A DNA stretch of 64,000 nucleotides. Origin: Sceloporus undulatus (Eukaryota > Chordata > Lepidosauria > Squamata > Phrynosomatidae). The stretch spans positions 290,920,675 to 290,984,674 of the forward strand of contig NC_056523.1 in assembly GCF_019175285.1 (NCBI RefSeq), given 5' to 3'. A program made the translations under genes and the position numbers. Of the stretch, positions 24,229 to 35,567 are shown piece by piece; position 1 is the stretch's first letter; the number at the start of each line of letters is the position of its first letter. The notes beneath the pieces were generated by a model. The model was not told the DNA's origin. It worked only from the letters and a program-made list of their open reading frames with translations, and did not search any database.

Positions 24229-24292
24229 ATGGACCAGTCTCTGAAGACACTGCTGCCTCTGCTCAGTATATTTTGCACAGCAAGAGCAAACA
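24229..24292 (+). CDS. PAR1-like receptor, coding exon 1 (signal peptide)
   Basis: This short exon was missed by simple ORF calling. ATG 24229 sits in a strong start context (A at -3, G at +4) and encodes 21 residues, beginning MDQSLKTLLPLLSIFCTARA, with a hydrophobic core typical of a signal peptide. Base 24292 is the first base of a split codon, followed by a consensus donor (A|GTAAGTAT) at 24293. Phase 1 matches the acceptor at 27200-27201; the join makes an AAT codon and the sequence N22-S-S, a potential N-glycosylation site. PAR genes classically have this layout. The intron would be 2,909 bp and holds a hAT element. The pairing with exon 2 is inferred from phase, spacing, strand and signal-peptide character, not from transcripts. 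Confidence 0.85.
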
Positions 24293-27201
24293 GTAAGTAT
24301 ATGCCACCATCAATGGTACATCCATAATTCACCACAGATTTCTTTTACACAAAGCCCAAGGAAAATCATTGTGCTGCTTCTTTGTTACACTTTTTTCCTG
24401 CATAAAATCCCATCATGTCTTAAGTAATGTGTTTATTTTTATATTCCTCCATTCCTTCAAGATAGCATCCTTCTCTTCATTTTTATCTTCACAACAACCC
24501 AGGGAAGTAAGTTGGATTGAAAGATTGTTGCTGGCCCAAAATCATACCCTGAGCTTCATGGCTGGGGTGGGGATTTCAACCCCCCATTTCTCCTCTTCTT
24601 TAACCACTACACCAGTTGGCTCTTCTTTAAACAGTATAAGTTGACTCTTACTGAAGCAACTGATTGGTCCGGCTTCCCAGGTATTGGATTATAAAATAAT
24701 ATTATCTTAATCAAATAAGATAATCCTTATATTAGAAGGTGTTGGGGGATACTTTCCGATATATGCATATTTTATAGTTGAGTTCTGATCTGAAAAGACC
24801 CTAAATAATTTTATGCAACTGTGAATTAATGGTTTTAAGACACTCTTAGAATGTGTTAAAGGTATAGGTAAAACCTTACAGTAAATCAGTATTTTTTGAA
24901 ACTCAATTTCATAAACATTTTTCCTTAAACAAATAAAATATTTGTATCTTGTTAAAGTACAGCTGCATTTAAGACAAAAAGCCTTTAGGCTATTTCTGTA
25001 TGAAAAGAATGGAAGAGCCTATGGCACTATTAATATATAATATATTTTAGCATAAGCTTTTTTGACTCCAATCCACTTTTTCAGATGAGTCCACAAAAGC
25101 TTATGCTGAAATAAATTGATTAGCCTTAAAAGTGACGCAGTACTCTTTCTTTTTATCAGTTATTTTTGTAGTGATTCCTGACCAGCTCTTAATGTAATGC
25201 TCAAGTCTATATCCTTTCCAACTGGGTCTCAGAAACTTCCCCTTTCTCCTCCTCAGCAGGAGCTTTTTAAAAACACTTGTAGCTACGCAACTCTCAAGGG
25301 CGACGACTACAACTCAACAGTTGGAAAGGATAAATAAATCCTTCTGTTTCAAAAAGAGGAAACACCATATGTATATGCAGCATAGAAACAACATTTTATT
25401 CTTATATAAAAGGAAGAGAAATGTGGTAGCAGTAATATTATGGATATACAGTATGGTCATAAACACTAACCACCAAATCAATAAACCAAGCCTTAGGAGT
25501 GTTTTCAAGAGTACCTGCAGCATTGAATTGCAACCTGATTGGTGAATGTGGGTTGCATGCCAAGCATGGTACACCTGAGATCTTCCCTTGCATAGGTATC
25601 CTCTACAGGAAGTGGAGAAAAGGGAAACCCACTTTCTCAAGGCAGGGGGTCTACAGGGTCTACAGGGGGCAACGGCACAAGAAGGGAAGGTTGTCTGGTG
25701 TTGTCCCTCTGTATATTGTTTGCTCTCTTGCTTCCTTGCCTGTCGGCTAATGCTCTCAGGCTTGACTTCACTTCTTCCCACCTCTTCATTTCGCTTCTCT
25801 TACTCTAACCAGTGGTAGCTGACACCATCTTGTTCTCTCTCCTCAATTTGTAGTTTCATAGCAAACGCCATTTTCTTCAACAAATTCTTCCCTGACTTCC
25901 ACACTTCTGGCTTGGGCTCAGCTGTACTTTGATCTAGTAGGTTGCTCACGTGGTGATCTCCCCAACATATTTATGAATGACCTTGGATGAATCATGCTAT
26001 CTTTTTGCACACCCTACTGTGGGGGATTGGCAGGGGCATAAAATGGGAATGAAAAAGCACCCCCTGGAGGAAGGATCTGTATGTGTATGTCAGTGGCATT
26101 ACTAGGGGCTGTAGGAGGTTCAGACTGTACCAAGTGACACCCTAATGTGGGGGGGTGACACCACTGCTCCTCAAACATCTGTATTGGCAAAAACAGGCAG
26201 TGGTATTCACTTGTTTCCATTTAAAATGCTGTAAGAGATTGTGTGAGTGGGGTGAGGCTTAGTGGGAGGAGAAAGGAGAGGTTCCAGACGTTAAATTTTA
26301 ATTTAAAAAAATCTTTTAAAACATCACCTTTCTACCAAATTTTCACTTCAAACACATTAAACTATGTATATGTAAATGCAATCTGTGCATATGATATTGT
26401 GATTTAAAGGTATAATTTCAATTTTGCTAGTTATGTCACAACTATTACCATTCAGTAGCATGCAGGAATTATGATTAATGAGTAATATTTGTATAAAAAA
26501 CTTAACTAAAGAGTCTGTATTGTGGTTTATGGTAAGAGGTCAATGGGGGGGGAGCACCATGAAGTACCACAATGGGTGATGCCAACCCTAGTGATGCCAC
26601 TGGTGAATATGTCAATGTATATGCATGAAATGAAATGAAATAATATTATTTACTCATTACTAAATGAGAGTCAACATGGTGTAAAAGTTTGAGCTTTGAC
26701 TGGTGGAAGTGAGCTACATGGTAAGCACAAATCCTGTACACCTTAGCCCCAAGGTCTTGCCTTGCACGGGTATCTCCTGCTGGAAGTGGGGAAAGGGACA
26801 ACATGCACAAGGGAGACAATGTTTCAAAACGGGTAAATGTTAAAACCCAGATCAATATCTGAAAACCTAATGTACATCCACATCGCACAGTTATAGCATT
26901 TTGATACCATTAACTGTCATGCTACCATTCTATGAAAATTTGGCAATTTTGAGATACTTTGATTCCCCTGAACTACAGCAATAAAGCATTCTGTCAAAGA
27001 GTTCTAAGACCCTCAGAAAACTGCAAATTCCAGGATTACATAGGATGACACTGTGGCAATTAAAGTGGTATCATACTGTGTGATTGTATAGTATGCAGCT
27101 GGTCCTAGTTTACATTAAGATGCAAAGAGTTATCTTGAATGCTGTAAGATAATTTATACCACTGGTGCTTTATTTTATTTGTATTTTACTTCTTCTTCCA
27201 G
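24293..27201 (+). other. Intron 1 of the PAR1-like gene
   Basis: Bounded by a GTAAGT donor and a TTCTTCTTCCAG acceptor. It contains a hAT element at 26091-26602, a copy of an amniote interspersed repeat near 25005-25165 (motif AAAAGCTTATGCTGAAATAAA), and palindromic MITE-like DNA near 26890-27095. The 155-codon minus-strand ORF at 25314-25781 has no recognisable family and looks like chance. Confidence 0.75.
26091..26602. mobile_element. hAT-type non-autonomous element (CAGTGGCATTACTAGG family)
   Basis: Terminal inverted repeats CAGTGGCATTACTAGGG and CCCTAGTGATGCCACTG. The 8-bp flanks GTGTATGT and GTGAATAT agree at six positions, as in an old hAT insertion. The interior is AT-rich and non-coding. 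It lies in intron 1 of the PAR1-like gene. Confidence 0.78.
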
Positions 27202-28307
27202 ATTCATCAGATCAACTTATTAATGCTAGTATTCGTGTGGGCCTTTTGCCCATTTTAGTTGACCCCTCAGATGGACCGGAGGTGAAGATCTACACTCAGA
27301 AAGGATTGCTCTTTTTAAACACCAAAGAAATTGAAATCTACTTGACTGGCCCATGGCTGACTCGTTTTGTTCCTTCAGTCCACATTGTTGTGTTTATATT
27401 GGGTTTTCCATTAAACATTATGGCCATTTTAATGTTTCTATTCAAAACAAAACTGAAGAAGCCAGCTTTCATATTCATGTTCAACCTTGCTTCTGCAGAT
27501 TTACTTCTTGTGACAGTGCTGCCTCTTAAAATTTCCTATCATTTGTTGGGACACAACTGGGCATTTGGGCCTGACATGTGTTCTTTCGCCACTTCCACCT
27601 TCTTCTGCAACATCTTCTGCTCTGTATTGCTAATGACAGCAATAAGCATTGACCGTTTCTTGGCAGTGCTGTACCCGATGTGGTCTCTGTCATGGCGAAC
27701 ACCAAAGCGAGCCTCTTTGACATGTGGTGCAATCTGGGTTGTAGCTATCTCTGGGGTGATACCTCTCCTTATGATCCCTCAAACACAGAAAATAGCCCCA
27801 TTAAACATAACAACCTGTCTTGATGTGCTAGATGTTTCTGTGGTTACACAGTTTCGTTTTTATGCTTTTTCATTATCTGTCTTGTTCTTTTTTATACCAT
27901 TGTTCATATCTACTGCCTGCTATGTGTGTATTATAAGAAAACTGTGTTCTCCAGACATTTCCACAAGACCAAGTAAGAAGAGACGCACTGTCCTCTTGTG
28001 TGCAGCTGTTTTGTGTTCTTTTCTTCTTTGTTTTGGTCCAATGAATATTCTGTTGTTGATCTCAGCCATTTTTCCATATTCAAATAATGGGAGGATCTTT
28101 TTGGCTTACATGCTATCTCTCTGTATTGGTAACATAAACTGTTGCATTGACCCTTTGATCTATTATTATGCTTCCTCAGAATGTCAAAAACAAGTCTGGA
28201 GGTTCCTGCGTCTTAGGAAGCATTCCAGTTCTGAAAAAGACATTCAGAGAACAAGCAGTAATATGACCACATCTTCCAGTGGTTTGAATCACTTGTCTCA
28301 AACATAG
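27202..28307 (+). CDS. PAR1-like protease-activated receptor (tandem F2R paralogue), coding exon 2
   Basis: An intact seven-helix receptor exon that resembles PAR1 far more than PAR2 or PAR3: it has SIDRFLAV, SLSWRT, ITTC(L)DVLD, FGPMNILLL and CCIDPLIYYYASSECQ. The acceptor AG is at 27200-27201, phase 1. Joined to exon 1 it predicts 389 aa. The best activation site is INASIR33|VGLLPI: arginine at P1, valine at P1', no proline at P2, and an N-glycosylation sequon (N29-A-S) just before the cut. The weak acidic stretch after it (VDPSDGPEVKIY) may or may not bind thrombin exosite I. C148 and C227 form the expected disulfide. ECL2 reads CLDVL instead of CHDVL but keeps LNITTC. The tail lacks paired cysteines and the PAR1 YxxLL signal, ending LNHLSQT. 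It is a clear PAR1-clade paralogue; its activating protease is unknown. Confidence 0.94.
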
Positions 28308-28975
28308 TATGTCTAAACCTGTATGTTCCTTCATGAACATGAGCTTTGCGTGTGGTGGATGTCAACAGTCTCCTTTTATGTTCATATCTTTCCAACTATA
28401 GTCTTATCAAAGACAGGCAGTTTATGGCCTTTTAGATGTTACAGAACTGCAGCTCTCAGCAGTCCCTACCAGCACAATCAATGGTGAGGAATGCTGTCTA
28501 AGAACATGTGGAGGGCTATACTTTCCCTCTCTCTCCCTGACCTAGAGTGTTAAAACATTGCATGCTTATTTAAAGTTCAATGGCTTCAAATAATGACTCC
28601 TTTGAAATGGGAAAGTTACACCAATCTTTTCTGATAAGGATGTATAGATGTGTAGACACAGACAAAGATGCTGTGAATTATGTGCCTTATTTGGAAAAGA
28701 ACACAAAGTGGCACATTTTCCAAATGTGCCAGAACAACCTTGTATTATGTTCCATATTCTGAGTCTTAAGAGTTGCATGAGCATTTTTATTCTATGAAAT
28801 TCTACAGTTACATTATCTGATGTGAATGTGTTTCTGTTCACATTAATTTCTCTTCTAATTGCTCCAGTTAATGGTCAGGATCCTCTATGGCAGTTAAGAA
28901 TATGTAACCTAGAGTTACAAACGCACAATTGTTATATGTTCATGATCCCTTTGTAGCTTCTAGTTTAGCCCCAGT

Positions 28976-29720
28976 CAGGGCCAACTCATCCATAGGCGAA
29001 CTAGGCAGCCGCCTAGGGTGGCAACATTTGGGGGCAGTGCAATGGCTTTTTTTGTATAATTTTTTTTGCAAAATTAAACAATATTAAAGTGAAAACTCAT
29101 TACAGCAAGTGATGTAAAAGCAAGCTACATTATGACGGTTTCTTTGTACAATGGCCAAAACATAAATTTACACGCACACCCCCTGTGTCCATGGTACGGT
29201 CACATGGTACATCATATGCCTTCCCCATGCGCCTTGAATGTAAACTCAAGGTCAACAGCCCCTCTCCTCTCACCGCCCACCCGCGTTAGCTTTGGTGCCA
29301 CAACACGGAACACCAGTTGTCCTGAGTTTACTGTTAACAACAAACAAACTAGTCTGTTTTCTGTTTTGCATTTTTGGTAGTGATCATGCAATAGTGTTTC
29401 AGTATTTGTGTTTGATTTTGAATGTTTGCCTAATATGTTTAATACTGTGTTGCATTCTTACGACAAGTTTTAAACTAAGTAAAGAGGAAGTTTTAGTTGT
29501 AGTACTCTATTATTACATTATCTTAGGGAATAAGCCAACCTAATTGGTTTTTTATTAATTATTAATACTATGACGAGAGATTGGAACCTAAGTTTTATGT
29601 CATGTTTAGCTTTAGCAAACGAAACAGTGGAAATCAAGGGGTGAAAATAATTATGAGGGGCGACAGGGGGTGCCAAAATATTTCTTGCCTAGGGTGGCCA
29701 AATACCTAGAGCCGACCCTG
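28976..29720. mobile_element. hAT-type non-autonomous element with perfect 8-bp target duplication
   Basis: Ends CAGGGCCAACTCATCCATAGG and CCTAGAGCCGACCCTG are imperfect inverted repeats of the CAGGGTCGGCTCTAGG type. The flanks 28968-28975 and 29721-29728 are both GCCCCAGT, an exact 8-bp duplication. The sub-terminal blocks GCCTAGGGTGGCA are also inverted. The 745-bp interior has no transposase-length frame. It sits about 670 bp downstream of the PAR1-like stop codon. Confidence 0.92.
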
Positions 29721-30156
29721 GCCCCAGTCTCTACTTACCAGGCAGCAGCTACTGTGATCAAAAGGAGCCTCTTCCCCTGTTGCTCCGGAAGCAGCTGACC
29801 AATGCTCTCACCCCCTTGTGAGAGTGATTGCTGCTGTAAGGGAGAATTGTGACAAGGGTCCTGATTTTGCCTGGCACATCAGAGATCACTCATGGGAGAG
29901 GTGGAAATGGCAGACAGGGGAACAAGTCTCATTGATCACAGTGGCCACTTCCTGGTAAGTGGGGACTGAGAGTCAGGTTGGGATTCACTGTGTAGTGAAT
30001 TCCACATAATCCTAGGATTCATGCATATGTATCCCCCAGTCAGAATTCTAGCCAATATTCCCAGTAAATATTTTGATTTAAACATCTCATAACTTTCTGC
30101 ATCTGCCTGGCAGAGGTGAACACAAAATTAGAGTGAAACAAAGAGGATAAGTAATA

Positions 30157-30392
30157 AAGGTAAAGATTTCCTTTCTGACATGATTGTCTAATCATGTCCG
30201 ACTGTAGGTGTTTGTGCTCATCTCTGTTACTAAGTTGAGGGAGCCAGCATTGTCAAAGTCCAGCATGACTAAATGTTGAGGCGCACAGAATGCTGTTATC
30301 TTCCCACCAAAGTGGTATCTATTTATTTACTTGCACTATTATGTGCTTTCGCACTGCTAGGATGGCAGAAGCTAGGACTAGTGATAGCTTTT
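30157..30392 (-). mobile_element. tRNA-derived SINE, squamate 'GGACTACCTTTACC' type, head missing
   Basis: On + it starts AGGTAAAGATTTCC and runs to GCAGAAGCTAGGACTAGTGA. It is joined directly to an RTE fragment at about 30392. Confidence 0.75.
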
Positions 30393-30622
30393 CAAGATTT
30401 ATATAATCAAAGGCTTCGCTATAGTCTATAAAGCACATACTGATTTTCTTTTGGAACTCCCTGCTGCACTCCATTAGCCATCATATATTTGTGAAGTGAT
30501 CCCTAGTGCCACTTCCTTTCCTGAACCCTGCTTCAATGATGCCTTTGTCTTCATCTTATTTCGATTGCTGCAGCCTGAATTCAAAGTGCAAAAGTAGTTT
30601 GCACGCAATTAACTCAGCAGGG
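30392..30622 (-). mobile_element. BovB/RTE-type LINE fragment, reverse transcriptase region
   Basis: On + AATCAAAGGCTTCGCTATAG, GATTTTCTTTTGGAACTCCC and TTTCCTGAACCCTGCTTC are the reverse complement of a conserved RTE coding block (the sense reads KAFDYSEAF-like with QEGCRKGSG-like). Heavily decayed. Confidence 0.7.
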
Positions 30623-31060
30623 GGGAGAGGAGAACAGGGACAGAATCTTGCATTTCTCATCAGTCGTCTCAGGAAAAAGCAAACTGCATCAACCCTTCCT
30701 AGCTAGTCTTTTTTTTCCTCATTAATAACTTTTGCCACCTTGACCACACTCTGATGTTGCTTGACTAAATGGTCTGAGCGAGGGATGGGGGAAGAGCTCA
30801 TCCCAAAATGATGTGTGGTGTGGGGAGATGCCACCTCTGCTTAGACTCTAGCCTTAGGCCTTGCGCTACCTTTGCCTCTAGACTGTCTTTAATTAGGTTA
30901 CAGCATATCAGGAAGAGGAATGTTTGGAGAGTGGCACCACATACATGATATCCCCTGCATTGAGAACTCTCTTCCTCTCTTTCTTGAAGCTTTTAAGTGT
31001 ACCATAAATACCTGATGGTTTTGCAAGCACTGTCATTGATTGTATTTATTTTCATCTAGT

Positions 31061-31122
31061 GTTGTTGTTGTGTTCCTTCAAGTTGCTTCTGACTTATGCT
31101 GACTCTAAGGCAAACCTGTCAT

Positions 31123-31166
<44 letters not shown>

Positions 31167-31266
31167 GCAAGATTAGTTCAGAAGGAGCTTGCCTTTGCCT
31201 TCCTCTGAGGCTGAGAGAGTGTGGATTGCCTAAAGTCACTCAATGGGTTTCTATGGCCAAACAGGG
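31061..31266 (-). mobile_element. tRNA-derived SINE with MIR/CORE-like body, interrupted by poly-T
   Basis: Minus-strand copy with a 40-base T run (31126-31165) inside the body, where other copies read GGTTTTCTTGGCAAG. The run is either slippage expansion of the TTT in that motif or an A-tail relic on the other strand. Confidence 0.82.
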
Positions 31267-31470
31267 ATGTGTATGCATTTACATATACATATAGTATTTT
31301 AACTTATTTTTTCTCAGAATTTCTATTGTATGCTGCCTTAGGACTAATTAAACAGTAGTGTAGAAGTTAAACAATTCTTCACTCTTTTTTATTTATGTTC
31401 TACAATGTAGTGATAGAGATTATCAATAAATAATTTCAGCAGCCTCACATTATAAATAGCATGCAGTTAC

Positions 31471-31474
<4 letters not shown>

Positions 31475-31515
<41 letters not shown>

Positions 31516-31585
31516 TTTTATTTGTATTTTCCCACCTCTCCCTACGGATTGAAGCGGGATTACAACCAATACATTCCATACAACA
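31475..31585 (-). mobile_element. LINE 3' end with AAT tail
   Basis: An (AAT)n run, then ATTTTCCCACCTCTCCCTAC and GGATTGAAGCGGGATTACAA. Short copy. Confidence 0.65.
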
Positions 31586-32439
31586 ATAATTCCAATAACA
31601 GTTATCTAATAACTTTGTAGAGACAAAACAAAGGCATGCTGTAATTTAATATGTGCTTCATGTGTTTTAAATCTTTATAAACAGATTAGTATTGTAAATT
31701 AAAGTAACAGGCTGAAAAGCAACATAATGGCTTAAGGTTGCAATTATGATGTAAACATCTCAGGGCTATAGTTTCTGCAGTGTACTGCACTCACACATGA
31801 CATGTTACAAAATTTCCCTATCCCAGAGGAATACTGATAATCTAAGACAACTTTATTGGATTTCAACTCTCATAGCCTCCAGGCAATGGAGCCAGTGCAC
31901 CATTTTAAAAGCAAGCGTTATGGGAAGGCACAGAACACTGTCTTTCAGTAAAGTCAGTAAAATGTGTGGTAATATGGGACAGGGCTTTCTCAACTGTAGC
32001 ACCTCAATTATATGATGACCTCCCTTTGGAGGCCCAGATAATGCCAACGCTGGTTTCACGTAGGCACCAAGTCTTTGGACCCCACTGAGGCTGCTGCCAC
32101 AATGCAGAAGTAATGCAGTTTGACATCACTTTAACTATCATGACTCCATCCTATGCAATCCTGGGGTTTGTAGTTTATAGTGGCACAGAGCTCTCTGACA
32201 GAGAAGGCTAAGTATCCCACCAAATTCCAAATCCTAGTAAATACAATTTTATTTATGTGTCTTACAGTCAAGAATCAACTGAGGCAGAGGAGGGACTGCC
32301 AGGTACTGGGTGGACCCTTTGGACTCTAGCTATGTAGGACTCCCACTGTGCCCACGCCCCCCCCCCCCCATCTTTGAAATAAAATATTTTTTTCCTTTTC
32401 CTACTCCAAACGCCCATATGCACACCCTGTGACCATTTT

Positions 32440-32863
32440 GCTATGCTTTTCATCCAGGAGAAGCTTGTATTCATCCGGGAAGTGAAACGGAAGTCCTGTA
32501 TCAGATCTTTCCCATCTGACATGTTTCCTGCAAACATAGTGGTGATAAGCATTAGCTGTTTCCTGCCAGTGGTGGACTAAATGTTGTCTCTGTCATGGTG
32601 TTCATGGAGCTATGCCTATGTGGTTTATGTTGGCATCTGGCACGTAGCTATCACTGGAGTGATACTACTCTTAATCACTGAACAAACAAATGGAGTATCT
32701 AAGTTAAACACTGCAAGCCTGTCTCTGTGATTGTTTCAACATTACTTTTCTACAATGTCAGCTCTTCCCCCCCCCCCCCCATTTATTTGTTGATTTCACT
32801 TGTTCTGGAAGACTATAAGGTGCATTTCTTCATCTCATACTGCTGCAAAGGTAGATAAAGAGA
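32440..32863 (+). pseudogene. Decayed PAR1-type receptor fragment (TM3 to intracellular loop 3)
   Basis: A degraded host-gene remnant, colinear with F2R bases of about 11620-12066. Readable islands are VVISISCFLPVV (F2R: VMVISIDRFLAVV), MLSLSW (MESLSW), IWHVAITGVILLLITEQT (IWLVAITGVIPLVITEQT), and at the DNA level GATACT then CTGCTGCAAAGGTAGATAAAGAG for F2R's SDIAAKQSKK region. The DR of SIDRF reads SC. A TAA falls just after VVD, and another stop follows near 32729. A short deletion precedes 32538, and a C-run replaces the T-run of TM5. No match is seen beyond 32863, where an interspersed repeat starts near 32890. TM1-TM2 homology upstream is doubtful. It is closer to F2R than to the PAR1-like gene in the TM4 block. 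It is not expected to make a receptor. Confidence 0.88.
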
Positions 32864-34714
32864 ATAATATCAAGCTCAACCCAGTTAAGGTTAGATTTTC
32901 AAGTAGATTTTAGTCTATGAAAGTTCATGCTGCCAACTTATTTCTTTCAGTTAGTTTCAAAGGTGCTACAAGATCTTTCTGTATACTGACTTTACAGACT
33001 AACATAGTTATTCTCTGAATTCAACCCAGTTGGGGTAGTTGAATGGATGCCCTTGTGGTCTCTTCCAACTCAGTAATTGCATGATTCTTGCTTGCAGCAA
33101 TTTGGTCTTTCTCTGCTGTGTGTTTTGATCCAGTATATCTTGTGACTGGTGCAAACCATATGTTTTCCACCTGATCAGCTACTTGTGAGTACCCATGCTT
33201 GTTGGGGGATTCTGGAAATTGTAGTCTAAAAAATGTAACATTTCCAGTCTCTCCCTCTTTAACTAACAGTATGCCACCTGCAAATGTCAAGACAAACCTG
33301 AAAGCTTCTGTATTTCAGAAACAACAAGACTGAATGGACCACTTCCAGATGAATGTAGACCAGCTCTCCTATTATGTACTCTTTTCTGAGTTCCTGAGCA
33401 GCATGAATAGTTTCATTCATTGATATTCTGTCATCATGTCCTCTGATGTAAGGGGATTTTCATTCTCTGTCCTCTGTTAACTGCTTCAACCAATACTTCA
33501 ACAAAACCTCACAAGCTGTGTTTTGTATCTGCTTGACAAAAGAGTGTTGTGAATGCAAAACCAGGACATAAACAGTACAAGTAAAATTCAGAAATATGTT
33601 AATCTGAATATCACTATGCCAAGGGATATTGTAGCACCTTTGAGACAAAAGAAGTTGTAGCATAAGCTTTGGAAGACTTGGATTATTTCTCCATTGCATG
33701 GGAAAGGTATATTTTTAAGATAGTTCTTCAAATTTCCCAAAGTTCTGGGGTTTGTAATCAAACACGTGACTTTTCCTAGTTATGGAAATAAACAAAATTG
33801 GTAATAACATGTATACCCATCAGCAGAAATACTTTGTCTGGATTTTACTTAAAAATGTACAAATTCAGGTCTGCTGGAAGGGGAAAGTCTGCAGCAATAG
33901 CTCCAAGGATTATAGATATCATAAATGTTTTTGTTTGGTTGACCATCCAATGAACTGAATGCCTACAACCAAAATAATACACATAGGTATGGCTTAATTT
34001 TACTCTTTCTTGCCTTCCAAACCTCTTTTTCAATCTAAATGTGATTAGCCTGTAGACATAAGAAACAGTGAGACCATCTCATGGTCTTTTCTAATCTTCC
34101 CCACTTTTATGCCATTTAGTTGTCTCAAATGCATAGCCATAGAGATGACATCAAGAAATAATGTCAGCCTGTGTAGTATCAACTTACAGTATACAGTTCC
34201 TTATGCTATTGTCACTTCTGTAGTGTTGAGAAGGGTATGGCCTGACAGCAGCAGCAGTGGTTCTGTTCAGAACTTTAAAAGTTACTTTTTCAAAATAGCT
34301 TGTTCCATTACTTCTAACAGAGGTTTGGAAAATAATTCATTGTCATGTCAATGTTTGGAAAATATCTAATTGTGCTACTGATTGCATTGCTTATTCCCTC
34401 CCCCCCCACTATCTTTCTTTCATGTTTAAAAAAGCCAATAACCTGGAGCCTTGAGAAGAACATGACATTTTTTTAAAAGCCTCTTAAATATCCTTTAAAA
34501 GAAGCTTTGAAAAATAACTATTTTTCACCGCTTTGATCAAATTTGGAAAAGCGGTTTATAAATAATAATAATATATATATATAATATAACTAAAAGCAAT
34601 TACTTGTTGCACCAATAAAATAGTTGCATTCCTACTCATTGCATTACTTCCAAATGTAATTTGGTTATGCCTCTGTTATGGGAGGGGGGATCTCTCTCTA
34701 TTGGGTGTTGTCCT

Positions 34715-34890
34715 TGTTGTTGTGTGCCTTCAAGCCATTTCCAACTTATGGCAACCCTAAGATGAACCTATCACAAGGTTTTCTTGGCAAGATTTGTTTG
34801 ACCGGGGGGGGGGGGGGGGTTGCCTTTGCCTTCTCTGGAGGCAGAGAGATTGTGACTTGCCCAAGGTCACACAGTAGATTTCCATGGCTG
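34715..34890 (-). mobile_element. tRNA-derived SINE with MIR/CORE-like body, head missing
   Basis: Minus-strand copy. On + it runs from TGTTGTGTGCCTTCAAGCC to CAGTAGATTTCCATGGCTG, with a G run at 34804-34819. The tRNA-like part is lost. Confidence 0.8.
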
Positions 34891-34931
34891 CATCACATCC
34901 AAACTGAGTCTGTTGTGTATCTGTTCTAGTC

Positions 34932-35067
34932 CAGTGGTTCTCAACCTTTGGGCCTCCAGATGTTTTGGACTTCAATTTTCAGAAGACCCAGTCAGTATGC
35001 TCATTGTTCAGGAATTCTGGGAAATGAAGTCTCAGAAATCTAGATGACCAAAGGTTGAGAACCACTG
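34932..35067. mobile_element. hAT-type MITE (CAGTGGTTCTCAACC family)
   Basis: Inverted ends CAGTGGTTCTCAACCTTTGG and CCAAAGGTTGAGAACCACTG are perfect over 20 bases. The 8-bp flanks TTCTAGTC (34924-34931) and GTCTAGTC (35068-35075) differ at one base. 136 bp, non-coding. Confidence 0.92.
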
Positions 35068-35567
35068 GTCTAGTCTCTTTCCATGCTCTTTATATACAGG
35101 GATTTTATATTGGCAACCCACTAGATGGCACCAGAATGCTAAAGCTCCCAGTATGCATCCCATAGAACTGGCTAAGCCACAAGCAAAGTACAAGTGGAGC
35201 AAATGTTTTACTGAGACCTGAAAGTTCAGGGAGGCCTGCATGAGTTGAAAGAAAGCCATTGCCTTGAAAAAATTGACAGGCTAAATTATAGATCTTGTTT
35301 CAAGGCAATGGCTTTGTAACATTTCTATTCAAGATACTGATATGAATCTAAGGCCCAGTACATACCTCCCCATCAGGGCGGGCTCGAGGCATCTGGTTTC
35401 CCCCCAGGGGGATGCTGCAGCAGCCAAACCACATGGTATCCCTCCACCCCAAAAAGAACCCAGAAAAACCGGGTGCACACATGACGTAAGCAATGCACAG
35501 CGACACCTGTACGGTGCGCGTCACTTATGTCATTATGGTGGCACCCATGTAGATGGGACACCACCAT

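Noticed and set aside
25314-25781. 155-codon minus-strand frame inside the PAR1-like intron
   Set aside because: No recognisable domain; low-complexity hydrophobic stretch; likely chance.
27165-27201. ATG 27165 as start of the PAR1-like gene, with hydrophobic MLYFICILLLLP as signal peptide
   Set aside because: The hydrophobic residues come from the acceptor's pyrimidine tract; exon 1 at 24229 fits the family layout better, though this start cannot be wholly excluded.
27165-28307. The second receptor as F2RL2 (PAR3)
   Set aside because: It has PAR1-type SLSWRT, CCIDPLIYYYASSECQ and no PAR3-type activation region, so it belongs with PAR1.
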